DNA from: Halomarinibacterium sedimenti
GTDB lineage: Bacteria; Bacteroidota; Bacteroidia; Flavobacteriales; Flavobacteriaceae
Direction of reading: 5' to 3'
Length of the DNA stretch: 64,000 nt
Assembly (NCBI RefSeq): GCF_019312585.1
Contig: NZ_JAHWDP010000003.1
Span: 496,001-560,000 of the forward strand
Part shown: positions 17,173-26,423 of the stretch, piece by piece
Numbering within the stretch: position 1 is the first letter of the stretch
Layout of the letters: every line of letters starts with the position of its first letter
The notes under the pieces: generated by a model
What the model saw: only the letters and a program-made list of their open reading frames with translations
Told to the model about the DNA's origin: nothing
The model's database searches: none
Position numbers and translations under genes: made by a program

Positions 17173-18000
17173 ATGCTACGACTTCTTAATATAGAATTAA
17201 TAAAACTGAAAACGAGCCGGGTAAGTAGAGTCCTTATTTTTGGGTATTTCTTTTTACTTACTTGTATTGCCCTTATAGCTGCCATTAAATTTGATATTGG
17301 CCCAATTAAGTTTCATTTAGCAGAGCAAGGAATTTTCAACTTTCCTTTTATTTGGCATTTTAACACTTTTGTAGCGGCTTGGCTTAAGTTGTTTCTCGCC
17401 ATTATTATTGTATCGATGGTGGCGAACGAATACAGTAATAAAACGCTTAAACAGAATTTAATTGATGGCTTAAGTAAAAAGGAATTCATCCTTTCAAAAT
17501 TCTTGACAGTGATACTGTTTTCTGTTGTTTCTGTTTTATTTGTATTTGTAGTGTCATTAATTCTAGGATTAATTTATTCAGATTATAATGAGATAGGAAT
17601 CATATTTAGTGATATGCAATACCTTGTTGGGTATTTTGTGAAACTAGTAGGTTTTTTCTCTTTCTGTTTATTCTTGGGAATTTTAATAAAACGATCTGCT
17701 TTTGCCTTAGGTTTTTTAATCCTTTGGCAAACTTTTGAAGGAATTTCAACTGGTATTTTATATTGGAAAGCCGAAGCCATTGCTCCTTACGTGACTCGTT
17801 TTTTTCCACTAAATTCTATGGCGAACCTCATCAAAGAGCCAGGAACACGATTAGGAGCAGTTAAAAGTGCCGCAAATCAGTTGGGAGAAGAATTTACTAA
17901 GAATTATGATGTACAATTCTGGGATGTACTCATTGTTATGGGTTGGACGGCTATCTTTATTTATGGATCATACGCCCTTTTGAAAAAGCGAGATTTATAA
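17173..18000 (+). CDS. ABC-2 type transporter permease
   Basis: 275 aa with about six transmembrane segments (near residues 20-40, 65-85, 110-135, 150-170, 178-200 and 250-270). The N-terminal amphipathic LLNIELIKLKTSRVSR and the cytosolic loop YSNKTLKQNLIDGLSKKEF are typical of ABC-2 permeases that couple to the ATPase. Partner of the upstream ATP-binding protein, probably as a homodimer. Substrate unknown. Confidence 0.88.
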   Translation: MLRLLNIELIKLKTSRVSRVLIFGYFFLLTCIALIAAIKFDIGPIKFHLAEQGIFNFPFIWHFNTFVAAWLKLFLAIIIVSMVANEYSNKTLKQNLIDGLSKKEFILSKFLTVILFSVVSVLFVFVVSLILGLIYSDYNEIGIIFSDMQYLVGYFVKLVGFFSFCLFLGILIKRSAFALGFLILWQTFEGISTGILYWKAEAIAPYVTRFFPLNSMANLIKEPGTRLGAVKSAANQLGEEFTKNYDVQFWDVLIVMGWTAIFIYGSYALLKKRDL

Positions 18001-18026
18001 TACATCGTTTCTAGCTTTCAAAAAAA

Positions 18027-18066
18027 TTGAGATAGCTATCAAATAGTTGTATATTTAGCTATCAAA
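18027..18066 (+). promoter_or_regulatory. Promoter and direct repeat before the T9SS type B gene
   Basis: TTG (18027-18029), a 20-nt spacer and TATATTTA (18050-18057, last base off consensus) form a likely promoter ending 17 nt before the ATG. TAGCTATCAAA occurs twice (18033-18043 and 18056-18066), 23 bp apart, one copy overlapping the -7 box. This spacing of about two helical turns would suit a regulator. Confidence 0.45.
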
Positions 18067-18074
18067 ACGTTGCT

Positions 18075-20480
18075 ATGCGTCTACTTGTACTGTTATCCTT
18101 ATTTCTATTTCCTTTATTGAGTTACTCTCAAGAGATTGAACTATTTCAGCAATTTAATGGCCGTTATGACTATCTCTCCTTTGGAAATACATTAAATCCA
18201 GAAGAAAATGGACTAAGTAATGATTGTGTCATATTAACGCAAAGTAGTGCAGATTTTCAGCTACAAGCTGGACAGCAACTTATAGCTGCATATTTATATT
18301 GGGCTGGCTCTGGCGATGGTGATTTTGATGTGATGCTAAATGCAGTTCCAATTACAGCACAACGAACGTTTGAGTATCAACTTAACACACTAAATAACTA
18401 TTTTGCCGCTTTCGCCGATGTTACAACCCAATTATTAAATGAAGGCAATGGCACCTATACTCTATCAGAATTAGATTTAACGGATGTCATTGAAGACTAT
18501 TGTGGGAATGCTACCAATTTTGGCGGCTGGGCAGTTACCGTAATTTATGAGGACGCTTCTTTAAATCTTAATCAAGTTAATATTTTTGACGGAATGGAAG
18601 GGGTTTCCCAAAATAATACCAACCTAACCATTACTCTTGAAAACTTAAATGTATTGGACAATATTGGTGCTAAAATTGGTTTTTTGGCTTGGGAAGGAGA
18701 TTTGGGTTTAGCTGTTAACGAAACGCTTCGTGTAAACGGAAATATCATTAGCAATCCGCCATTAAATCCAGCAGATAATGCATTTAATGGGACAAATAGT
18801 TTTACCAACTCAGATCAGCTCTTTAATATGGATATTGATTTTTACAATATCGAAAATAATATCCAGCCTGGAGATCAAAGTGCCATCATCGAACTTACAT
18901 CTGGACAGGATTTGGTAATGGTTAATAATATTATCACTGTCCTAAACACTGAGTTACCCGACGCAACAGTCACTTTGGATTCTGTTACCTATACTCCGGA
19001 ATGTGGAAACCGGGATATCTCCATTGAATATACAGTTGGCAACTTAAATAGCACAGACATTCTTCCCGCAGGAACTACCTTAGGTTTTTATGCAAATAAC
19101 ACACTCATAGACACCACTGTAACTACGGTAGATTTAGGCATCGACGAACAAGAAAGTGGCAGCATTTTTTTAACTGTTCTAGCGGGAGTTCCAGCCGACT
19201 TTACACTACGTGCATTTGTAGATCCATTTTCAGAAATAAACGAATTAAGAGAAGATAATAATGAAGATTCTGTTGAAATTCATTTACTTGTTTTTCCAGA
19301 AATTGTGGGTCTAACGGACTTAGAATTATGTGATGTAGTGGGTGAAGAGTTTTTTGATTTAACAGAAGCTACCGCTCAAATCGACCCTATTAATACCATT
19401 ACATATCACCTTTCAGAAGGTGAGGCATTAAATGATGAAAATCCAATTTCAAATCCCGACAATTATGAAAACCCTCTCAATCCTCAGGAAATTTGGATTC
19501 GTGTTTCAAACCCAGATTGCTTTGTCATAGATAGCTTTCAGGTAGAAGTCATTATTTGTCCACTACCCGATGCTACCATTAGTATTGATAATGAACTATT
19601 TGCTTGTCGTCAGCGGGATTTGGTTATTGAATATACAGTTTATAATACCAAAGGCACAAATACTTTATTAGCAGGCACACAAATAGCTTTTTATGCTAGC
19701 GGAACACTTATTGGGCAATCGGAAACACAACATGATATCTCCATAGGGGGTAGCGAACCAGGCATTTTAGAAATAGACCTTCCCGAAAGTATCCCAAATC
19801 AATTTACACTGCTTGCTGTGGTGGATGATGATGGAACAGGTGTGGGAAGCGTACAGGAATTAAATGAATTTAATAACGAATTTGAAATTTTAGTCACTTT
19901 TGGAACCATTCCTCCCATTGTGGATTTACCTAATTTAACCGAATGTGACAAAGGATTTAACACCGCCACTTTTAATCTATTAAATGAAGATCTTTTAGAG
20001 CTTATTACCACAAACACGCAAGGAACGGTTCAGTTTTTTACCTCTCAAGCGGAAGCAATCGTCAACCTTAACCCCATTCAAAATCCTGGAGAATTTGAAA
20101 ATACGAGTAATCCTCAAACGATTTATGTGCGGTTAGAAAATGAAGTTTGTTTTACTACAACGTCTTTCAATCTAATTGTAGAAAAATGCCCACCCATGAT
20201 ACCTGAGGGTATTTCTCCAAATGGAGATGGATTAAACGATGTGTTTAAAATATACTATATCGTAGATGTGTTTCCAGATTTTAATCTTAAAATTTACAGT
20301 CGTGAAGGGAATTTAATTTACGAAGGAGGAAACGAAGAAGGGCTATGGGATGCCATTCCTAATCTTGGAATACTTCAACAAAATAAAGTAGTTCCCGTAG
20401 GTACTTATTTCTATGTTTTAAATTTAAACGACCCAGATTACCCTGAACCGTTTATAGGCAATGTATATGTTAATTATTAG
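18075..20480 (+). CDS. Secreted protein with CARDB-like repeats and T9SS type B sorting domain
   Basis: 801 aa. Signal peptide (residues 1-19, LLSYSQ). The first about 290 residues form a beta-rich adhesin-like domain (AAYLYWAGSGDGD, GGWAVTVIYED). Two CARDB-like modules follow (about 295-400 and 495-610; ECGNRDISIEYTV / ACRQRDLVIEYTV, each ending in NEL/NEF...DN), each followed by a spacer on the LxxCD...FDLTEA pattern. The C-terminus (IPEGISPNGDGLNDVFKI, then GTYFYVLNL) is the gliding-motility-associated type B T9SS sorting signal. Likely a cell-surface or released adhesin; no enzymatic motif is visible. Confidence 0.85.
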   Translation: MRLLVLLSLFLFPLLSYSQEIELFQQFNGRYDYLSFGNTLNPEENGLSNDCVILTQSSADFQLQAGQQLIAAYLYWAGSGDGDFDVMLNAVPITAQRTFEYQLNTLNNYFAAFADVTTQLLNEGNGTYTLSELDLTDVIEDYCGNATNFGGWAVTVIYEDASLNLNQVNIFDGMEGVSQNNTNLTITLENLNVLDNIGAKIGFLAWEGDLGLAVNETLRVNGNIISNPPLNPADNAFNGTNSFTNSDQLFNMDIDFYNIENNIQPGDQSAIIELTSGQDLVMVNNIITVLNTELPDATVTLDSVTYTPECGNRDISIEYTVGNLNSTDILPAGTTLGFYANNTLIDTTVTTVDLGIDEQESGSIFLTVLAGVPADFTLRAFVDPFSEINELREDNNEDSVEIHLLVFPEIVGLTDLELCDVVGEEFFDLTEATAQIDPINTITYHLSEGEALNDENPISNPDNYENPLNPQEIWIRVSNPDCFVIDSFQVEVIICPLPDATISIDNELFACRQRDLVIEYTVYNTKGTNTLLAGTQIAFYASGTLIGQSETQHDISIGGSEPGILEIDLPESIPNQFTLLAVVDDDGTGVGSVQELNEFNNEFEILVTFGTIPPIVDLPNLTECDKGFNTATFNLLNEDLLELITTNTQGTVQFFTSQAEAIVNLNPIQNPGEFENTSNPQTIYVRLENEVCFTTTSFNLIVEKCPPMIPEGISPNGDGLNDVFKIYYIVDVFPDFNLKIYSREGNLIYEGGNEEGLWDAIPNLGILQQNKVVPVGTYFYVLNLNDPDYPEPFIGNVYVNY

Positions 20481-20510
20481 TCACAATTCTTTAAAACCCA
20501 AATACTAACC

Positions 20511-21320
20511 ATGTCCGAATCCAATGCTTATATTCTAGGTACCGACCAACTTGAATTGCACCGATTGGGAATTCAACACCAAGTATGGGCTACCGAAGCT
20601 CAAAAAGGTTGGGATTTGGCCCATTTTAATGCAGGACAAACCCTTTTAGATTTAGGATGCGGTCCCGGATTTTGCACTCAGGAACTTGCTTATATTACAG
20701 GAGCTTCAGGTAAAGTAATGGGAGTGGATAAATCGGAAGGATTTATTAACCACCTTCATCAAATTGCAAAACTCAATCACTTAAGTATTGATGCCATCTG
20801 CACAGATTTTAACGACTTGCAATTAGCACCCAATAGCCTTGACGGGATGTATTGTCGTTGGGCACTGGCTTGGATTCCGAACCCTGAAGAAATTCTGAAA
20901 AAAGTATACGATGCATTAAAACCAGGAGGGCGAATGGTTCTACACGAATATTACGATTGGTCCACTCACCAAACCGAACCCAGCATTCCCGGACTCACTA
21001 AAGCCATAAAAGCGGCCTATAAAAGTTTTGGAGATATGGATGCCGACCTCAACATTGGAAGACACCTCCCAAGGATATTAACCGAATTAGGAATGACTGT
21101 TACAAGCACACGCATTATGGCAAAACTTGCAACACCCAAAGACCTTGTTTGGCAGTGGCCCAAGTCTTTTTATGAAAGCTTTTTTCCTCGATTAGCAGAA
21201 ACAGGATATTTAAATCAGGAGGATGTTACAAATGCTTTAAGAGGCCTAGCTCAACTTGAAAACAATCATGGAGCTTCCATTTGTTGCCCCATCATGATAG
21301 AAGTGATTGCAGAGAAGTAA
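20511..21320 (+). CDS. Class I SAM-dependent methyltransferase (UbiE-like)
   Basis: 269 aa. SAM-binding LLDLGCGPG (residues 45-53), VMGVDKSEGF (motif II acidic residue), ICTDFNDL and the post-motif LKPGGRMVLHEYYDW. It resembles small-molecule methyltransferases of the Methyltransf_11/25 type. There is no operon partner that names a substrate: upstream is the T9SS gene (30 nt) and downstream a cyclase (43 nt). Complete in length. Confidence 0.82.
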   Translation: MSESNAYILGTDQLELHRLGIQHQVWATEAQKGWDLAHFNAGQTLLDLGCGPGFCTQELAYITGASGKVMGVDKSEGFINHLHQIAKLNHLSIDAICTDFNDLQLAPNSLDGMYCRWALAWIPNPEEILKKVYDALKPGGRMVLHEYYDWSTHQTEPSIPGLTKAIKAAYKSFGDMDADLNIGRHLPRILTELGMTVTSTRIMAKLATPKDLVWQWPKSFYESFFPRLAETGYLNQEDVTNALRGLAQLENNHGASICCPIMIEVIAEK

Positions 21321-21363
21321 TGGTATGAAGATTGTTATTTATACATTTTAGTTTCTTAAAATA

Positions 21364-22032
21364 GTGAATACTAAAAGAAAACATATCGATTTAAGTCATA
21401 CAATTGACAACGGAATAATCACCTACAAAGGCTTACCTGCTCCTATTATTTGTGATTATTTAAGTAGAGAAGAATCAAGAAAATTTTATGAAGAAGGCAC
21501 GGAGTTTCAAATTGGAAAAATTGAAATGGTTTCTAATACAGGAACCTATGTCGATTGCCCTTTTCATAGGTTTGAAAATGGAAAAGACTTATCGGAAGTA
21601 GAATTATCTCGTTTTGTGGATTTAGATGCCATAGTGATAAGAATTCCCCATACCGAAACAATTGAAATAACACATGAAAACTTAAAAGGGTATGCAATAG
21701 AAAATAAGGCGGTACTCATCCATACAGGTTGGGATATAAAATGGAATACTGAAGCGTACTTTGAAAACAATCCTTTTTTAACAAAAAAAGCAGCAGAATA
21801 TTTGAGGGATTCAAAAGTTGTTTTGGTAGGAATCGATTCTCATAATATTGATGACACGAGAGGTAAATCTAGACCCTCGCACACGGTCCTTTTAGGTGCC
21901 GAAATATTAATAGTTGAGCATTTATGTAATTTACATCAATTACCAAATAAGGGGTTTACGTTTAATGCAGCTCCACCTAAATTTAAGGGCGTTGGAACAT
22001 TTCCAGTACGTGCTTATGCTACTTTACAATAA
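21364..22032 (+). CDS. Cyclase family protein (kynurenine formamidase-like)
   Basis: 222 aa. Belongs to the metal-dependent cyclase/formamidase family: SHTIDNGIITYKG at the N-terminus, then NTGTYVDCPFHRF (residues 58-70), VLIHTGWD, and VGIDSHNIDD...PSHTVLLGAEILIVEHL. Classical members have HxGTHxDxPxH; here the first two His are Asn58 and Tyr62 while Asp64 and His68 remain. This agrees with a divergent subfamily and may mean a different metal site or substrate. The start is GTG. It converges on pcm with a 5-nt gap. A role in Trp catabolism should not be assumed. Confidence 0.75.
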   Translation: MNTKRKHIDLSHTIDNGIITYKGLPAPIICDYLSREESRKFYEEGTEFQIGKIEMVSNTGTYVDCPFHRFENGKDLSEVELSRFVDLDAIVIRIPHTETIEITHENLKGYAIENKAVLIHTGWDIKWNTEAYFENNPFLTKKAAEYLRDSKVVLVGIDSHNIDDTRGKSRPSHTVLLGAEILIVEHLCNLHQLPNKGFTFNAAPPKFKGVGTFPVRAYATLQ

Positions 22033-22037
22033 AAAAT

Positions 22038-22679
22038 TTAATTCTTATCCTCCAACAACGGTACAAACCGAAACTCACCATATTCATTCTTTTCAAAATG
22101 GGTGTCACTGGTGCGTGTAAATACAGTCATGATTTGCACATCCTCACCCACAGGAATTACTAACTTCCCTCCCACCTTTAATTGTGCAAGCAAGGGTTTA
22201 GGAACGTATGGAGCTCCAGCAGTTACAACAATACCATCAAAAGGGGCAAACTCGGGTAAACCCTTATAACCATCACCAAAAACCATTTTTTTGGGTCGAT
22301 AACCTATCTTCGGAAGAAATCTGGACGTTTTTTTAAACAATTCATTTTGTCGTTCTATTGTATACACTGTAATTCCCATTTCTAATAAGACCGCACTTTG
22401 GTACCCACTTCCTGTACCAATCTCTAGTACCGTATCTCCCTCTTCCACCTCCAAAAGTTCTGTTTGTCTTGCTACGGTATAAGGTTGAGAAATCGTTTGC
22501 TCTGCTGCAATGGGAAAGGCTTTATCTACATAGGCGTGATCTATAAACCCGCTATCCATAAACCAATGGCGTGGAATTTTATTAATAGCTTCCAATACAG
22601 CTTCATTAGTAATCCCCTTTTTCCGAAGGGTTTCCACTAACTTCTTCCGCATACCTTTATGAGTAAATGTATCTTTCAT
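22038..22679 (-). CDS. pcm: Protein-L-isoaspartate O-methyltransferase
   Basis: 213 aa. Repairs isoaspartyl residues by methylating them with SAM. AFPIAAEQTISQPYTVARQ is the family active-site region, VLEIGTGSGYQSAVL (SAM site, EIGTGSG at 86-92), and GVVTAGAPYVPKPLL with LVIPVG near the end. The ATG at 22679 is preferred to the TTG at 22685 two codons earlier; it lies 3 nt after the stop of the upstream GNAT gene, suggesting an operon. Length is normal for the family. Confidence 0.93.
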   Translation of the reverse strand: MKDTFTHKGMRKKLVETLRKKGITNEAVLEAINKIPRHWFMDSGFIDHAYVDKAFPIAAEQTISQPYTVARQTELLEVEEGDTVLEIGTGSGYQSAVLLEMGITVYTIERQNELFKKTSRFLPKIGYRPKKMVFGDGYKGLPEFAPFDGIVVTAGAPYVPKPLLAQLKVGGKLVIPVGEDVQIMTVFTRTSDTHFEKNEYGEFRFVPLLEDKN

Positions 22680-22681
22680 TA

Positions 22682-23227
22682 TCAATTTCTAGCTAGCCAT
22701 TCAGCCTTTGTGATTTCATAAAAATGACAATGCGCAGTATCATACATAAAACTATTTACATAGTGCATTCCCACTTTTTTATTCAGTATAACATTGGATG
22801 CTTCATTGTCGATTTCTGCCATTCCGTAAATAGAATCGTGCTTCCCATGAGTGCAGATATAATTCAAAGAAGCAAAGGCAGATTCAGTGGCATACCCCTT
22901 TCCCCAAAATTCTTCCCGCAATCGGTAGCCTAAATCCAAAAAGTTATGGTGTCCATTTACAGGTTCCGTATTCAATTTAAAGCCTGTCCAACCTATAAAC
23001 TCACCCGTATTTTTTTCAATCATTGCCCAACGTCCAATCCCAAGGTCTTTATATTGTTTTCGTACTTTGCCTATAATTTCTTTAGCTTCTTCAATAGTCT
23101 TAATGGGATTGTTTCCTAAATAACGATGTACATTGGCGTTACTGTCTAAGGCAAACATGCCCTCTGCATCGGCATCTAATAACTCTCTAATGAGCAATCG
23201 TGGGGTTTCTATGGTAGGTTGTTGCAT
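22682..23227 (-). CDS. GNAT-family N-acetyltransferase (RimJ/RimL-like)
   Basis: 181 aa. TPRLLIREL opens the RimJ/RimL-type fold. The acetyl-CoA site is EFWGKGYATESAFASL (about residues 109-124), followed by the NEASNVILNKKVGMHYV motif of the last helix. The acceptor may be a protein N-terminus or a small molecule. First gene of a probable two-gene unit with pcm. It is divergent from the Gfo/Idh gene. Confidence 0.85.
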   Translation of the reverse strand: MQQPTIETPRLLIRELLDADAEGMFALDSNANVHRYLGNNPIKTIEEAKEIIGKVRKQYKDLGIGRWAMIEKNTGEFIGWTGFKLNTEPVNGHHNFLDLGYRLREEFWGKGYATESAFASLNYICTHGKHDSIYGMAEIDNEASNVILNKKVGMHYVNSFMYDTAHCHFYEITKAEWLARN

Positions 23228-23306
23228 CGTAAAGGCTTCTTGACAAAGCTACTAAAACCCTTCGGTAATTTGAAAGGGTTCCTTCGTAATTTTCCCTCAA
23301 AAAAAG

Positions 23307-23314
23307 TATCTTTG
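23307..23314 (+). promoter_or_regulatory. -7 element for the Gfo/Idh oxidoreductase operon
   Basis: TATCTTTG matches TAnnTTTG and ends 16 nt before ATG 23331. Only a weak TTCG (23283-23286, 20-nt spacing) is found at -33. It should drive the run from 23331 to about 27077. Confidence 0.55.
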
Positions 23315-23330
23315 AAAAAAATCATTTTCC

Positions 23331-24299
23331 ATGCTAAAAGCAGGCGTTTTAGGTGCGGGTCACCTCGGAAAAATTCATTTAAAATTACTTCAACAATCTG
23401 CCAAATACGAATTGGTAGGTTTTTTTGATGCCGACAAAGAAGCGGCTAAACAAATTGAAGATGAATTAGGGTACAAAAGTTTTCCCACTATGGAAGCACT
23501 TATTGATGCTTGCGATATGGTCGATGTGGTTACCCCCACGATTTATCATTTCGATTGTGCAAAAAAAGTGGTGGAAGCTGGGAAACATTTATTTATCGAA
23601 AAACCGATTACTCAAACTGTTGAAGAAGCCGAAGCTTTATTGGCTCTGGTAAAAAAGCACGGCGTAAAAGGACAAGTGGGGCACGTAGAGCGTTTTAATC
23701 CTGCATTTATGGCGGTAAAAGATATGTTCGATAAACCCATGTTTATTGAGGCACATCGCTTGGCAGAATTTAATCCGCGTGGGACCGATGTTCCCGTGGT
23801 GTTAGATTTAATGATTCATGATATCGATGCTATTTTAAGTGTCGTGAAAAGCAAAGTAAAAAGCATTAACGCTAGTGGGGTTTCGGTCATTTCTGAAACT
23901 CCCGATATTGCCAATGCCCGTATTGAATTTGAAAATGGTTGTGTGGCCAATTTAACGGCCAGTAGAATTTCGATGAAGAAAATGCGGAAGGCGCGATTCT
24001 TTCAACGTGATGCCTATATCTCTGTAAATTTTTTAGAGAAGAAGTGCGAAGTGGTAAAAATGAAAAATGCCCCCAAAAAGGAAGATGATTTTGCTATGGT
24101 ATTAACCAATGCTGAAGGAAAACGAAAGCAAATATATTTCGATAACCCCAAAGTGAATAACAACAACGCCATTTTGGACGAACTTGAAACTTTTGCTGAT
24201 GCCATCAATAACAATACAACTCCTATAGTAACCTTAGAGCAAGGCACCGAAGCTTTGCGTGTAGCACTTCAAATTATTAAAAATTTTAAAAGCTTATGA
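23331..24299 (+). CDS. Gfo/Idh/MocA family oxidoreductase
   Basis: 322 aa NAD(P)-dependent dehydrogenase. Rossmann VLGAGHLGKIHLKLL (GAGHLG 7-12), the FIEKPIT motif near residue 90 (catalytic Lys of the EKP signature), and a C-terminal domain with LDLMIHDIDAIL providing the conserved HDxD. The substrate is unknown; the adjacent 3-hydroxyacyl-CoA dehydrogenase gene overlaps by 4 nt (ATGA), so they are translationally coupled, which may only reflect an operon of basic metabolism. Confidence 0.87.
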   Translation: MLKAGVLGAGHLGKIHLKLLQQSAKYELVGFFDADKEAAKQIEDELGYKSFPTMEALIDACDMVDVVTPTIYHFDCAKKVVEAGKHLFIEKPITQTVEEAEALLALVKKHGVKGQVGHVERFNPAFMAVKDMFDKPMFIEAHRLAEFNPRGTDVPVVLDLMIHDIDAILSVVKSKVKSINASGVSVISETPDIANARIEFENGCVANLTASRISMKKMRKARFFQRDAYISVNFLEKKCEVVKMKNAPKKEDDFAMVLTNAEGKRKQIYFDNPKVNNNNAILDELETFADAINNNTTPIVTLEQGTEALRVALQIIKNFKSL

Positions 24300-25183
24300 A
24301 AAATGTAGCTGTCATTGGAGCAGGAACCATGGGAAACGGAATTGCCCACACCTTTGCTCAATTTGATTATAAAGTTCAATTAATAGATATTTCGCAAGCC
24401 TCCTTAGACAAAGGGATGGCAACCATTACCAAAAATTTGGATAGAATGGTGGCAAAGGAAGCAATTACCGAAGCCGATAAACAAAAAACGTTAAAAAATA
24501 TTACCATCTATACCAATCTTGAGGAAGGGGTAGAATATGCGAGTTTGGTTATTGAAGCTGCCACCGAAAATGTGGATTTAAAACTGAAGATTTTTAAAGA
24601 CCTTGACAAGTTTTGCCCAGACGACACTATTTTAGCTTCCAATACCTCATCCATTTCAATTACACAAATTGCTGCGGTAACGTCTCGCCCCGAAATGGTT
24701 ATTGGGATGCACTTTATGAATCCAGTGCCTATTATGAAGTTGGTAGAAATTATAAAGGGTTATAATACCAGTGCAGAAACTTATAAAACAGTAGAAGCAA
24801 TTTCTAAAAAACTGAATAAAGTACCTGTTGAAGTAAATGATTATCCTGGCTTTGTGGCAAACCGCATCTTAATGCCTATGATTAATGAAGCCATTGAAAC
24901 TTTGTACAATGGCGTGGCTGGTGTTCAAGAAATTGATACTGTGATGAAACTGGGAATGGCACATCCTATGGGACCACTACAATTAGCCGATTTTATTGGA
25001 CTAGACGTATGTCTATCCATTTTAAAAGTGATGTACGACGGATTTAAAAACCCAAAATACGCGCCTTGTCCCTTATTAGTAAATATGGTCATGGCGGGTA
25101 AATTAGGGATTAAAAGCGGCGAAGGATTCTATGATTATGCTGAAAGTAGAAAAGCCGAAAAAGTAGCAAAAATGTTTTTATAA
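24296..25183 (+). CDS. 3-hydroxyacyl-CoA (3-hydroxybutyryl-CoA) dehydrogenase
   Basis: 295 aa. Oxidises 3-hydroxyacyl-CoA with NAD. NAD site VIGAGTMGNGIAHTFAQ (GAGTMG 7-12), then SNTSSISIT, the catalytic HFMNPVPIMKLVEII (His near residue 139) and the C-terminal dimerisation domain ending AHPMGPLQLADFIGLD and GKLGIKSGEGFYDY. Length equals stand-alone PaaH/Hbd enzymes, not the FadB fusion. The start overlaps the preceding stop; the DUF1015 gene follows after 1 nt. Confidence 0.94.
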   Translation: MKNVAVIGAGTMGNGIAHTFAQFDYKVQLIDISQASLDKGMATITKNLDRMVAKEAITEADKQKTLKNITIYTNLEEGVEYASLVIEAATENVDLKLKIFKDLDKFCPDDTILASNTSSISITQIAAVTSRPEMVIGMHFMNPVPIMKLVEIIKGYNTSAETYKTVEAISKKLNKVPVEVNDYPGFVANRILMPMINEAIETLYNGVAGVQEIDTVMKLGMAHPMGPLQLADFIGLDVCLSILKVMYDGFKNPKYAPCPLLVNMVMAGKLGIKSGEGFYDYAESRKAEKVAKMFL

Positions 25184-25184
25184 G

Positions 25185-26423
25185 ATGCCTAAAATTATTC
25201 CTTTTAAAGCGGTACGACCCACACGCGACAAGGTAAGTTTAATAGCTTCCCGTTCGTATGAGAGTTATACCCAGGAGCAATTAGAAGCACGCTTACGAGA
25301 TAATCCGTTTTCCTTTTTACATATTGTAAATCCGGGGTATAAATACCAAAAGGAAATCGCTGGAGAAGCACGATACCAGTTGGTTAAAAATCGCTATCAA
25401 GAGTTTAAAGAAGATGGGGTTTTTATGCAGGAAGAGAAACCGTGTTTTTATATTTATAAAATTGTAAATCGAGAAGAAAACGTTTTTCATGGCATTGTCG
25501 CGGCAGCTAGTGTGGAAGATTATGAGAAGGACATCATTAAGAAGCACGAAGATACCTTAGCCCAAAAAGAAATAATTTTTAAAGAGTATTTAAAAACGGT
25601 GGGATTCAATGCTGAAGCAGTACTCCTCACCTATCCCGACAATAATGAACTAAACACCATCATTGAAAAAGTAATGGAAACTCGTGCCGAATATGAGTTT
25701 ACCACCACCTATCGAGATACACATTATGTTTGGGGCGTAGATGATAAAAATATGATTTCAAAAATTGAAACCATTTTTAACCATATGGACGCGGTCTATA
25801 TCGCCGATGGTCATCACCGCTCTGCTTCTTCCTATCTACTAGCGAAAGACCTTCAAAGTGAAAATAAAAATCATTCAGGAAAAGAAAAGTATAACTTCTT
25901 TATGACATATCTTATTCCTGAAAGTGAGTTAAAAATATTTGAATTCAACCGACTGGTAAAGGATTTAAACGGAATGACAAAAGAAGAGTTTTTAATCCAA
26001 CTGGATACTGTTTTCAGAATAGATAAACGTGGAATAGATTATTACAAACCTTCAAAAAAGCATCATTTTAGTATGTATTTGGACGGTGCCTTTTATTCAT
26101 TATACCTTCGAAAGGATAATTACAATTTTAAAAACGCATTGGAGGCATTAGATACTTACATTTTGTATACTTCAGTCCTAAAGCCTATTTTAGGAATTGA
26201 AGACCCTCGCCACGATGACCGTATAGCCTATTCCCACGGAAAAAGGGATTTAGCCTTTGTAAAGTCGCAAGTAGATTCTGGTGAATTTACGGTAGGTTTT
26301 GGCTTGGTTCCAATTACCATAGACGAAATGAAACATGTGGCAGATGAAGGCTTAACCATGCCTCCAAAAAGTACGTATATTGAACCAAAGCTGAGAAGCG
26401 GTGTAACGATTTATGAATTCTAA
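25185..26423 (+). CDS. DUF1015 family protein
   Basis: 412 aa, soluble. N-terminal IIPFKAVRPTRDKVSLI and RDNPFSFLHIVNP are the family signature. The middle holds VYIADGHHRSASSYLL (about residues 204-219), a DGHHR motif like the one in ParB/sulfiredoxin-fold proteins, including the free-serine kinase group; kinase or phosphotransferase activity is therefore possible but unproven. IEDPRHDDRIAYSHGKR is the C-terminal family motif. Between 3-hydroxyacyl-CoA dehydrogenase (1 nt) and yggS (0 nt), so tightly operonic. Confidence 0.85.
   Translation: MPKIIPFKAVRPTRDKVSLIASRSYESYTQEQLEARLRDNPFSFLHIVNPGYKYQKEIAGEARYQLVKNRYQEFKEDGVFMQEEKPCFYIYKIVNREENVFHGIVAAASVEDYEKDIIKKHEDTLAQKEIIFKEYLKTVGFNAEAVLLTYPDNNELNTIIEKVMETRAEYEFTTTYRDTHYVWGVDDKNMISKIETIFNHMDAVYIADGHHRSASSYLLAKDLQSENKNHSGKEKYNFFMTYLIPESELKIFEFNRLVKDLNGMTKEEFLIQLDTVFRIDKRGIDYYKPSKKHHFSMYLDGAFYSLYLRKDNYNFKNALEALDTYILYTSVLKPILGIEDPRHDDRIAYSHGKRDLAFVKSQVDSGEFTVGFGLVPITIDEMKHVADEGLTMPPKSTYIEPKLRSGVTIYEF

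Noticed and set aside
16271-18000. GldA-GldF gliding ABC transporter
   Set aside because: One permease only and no GldG-like partner; motifs fit the general ABC-2 family.
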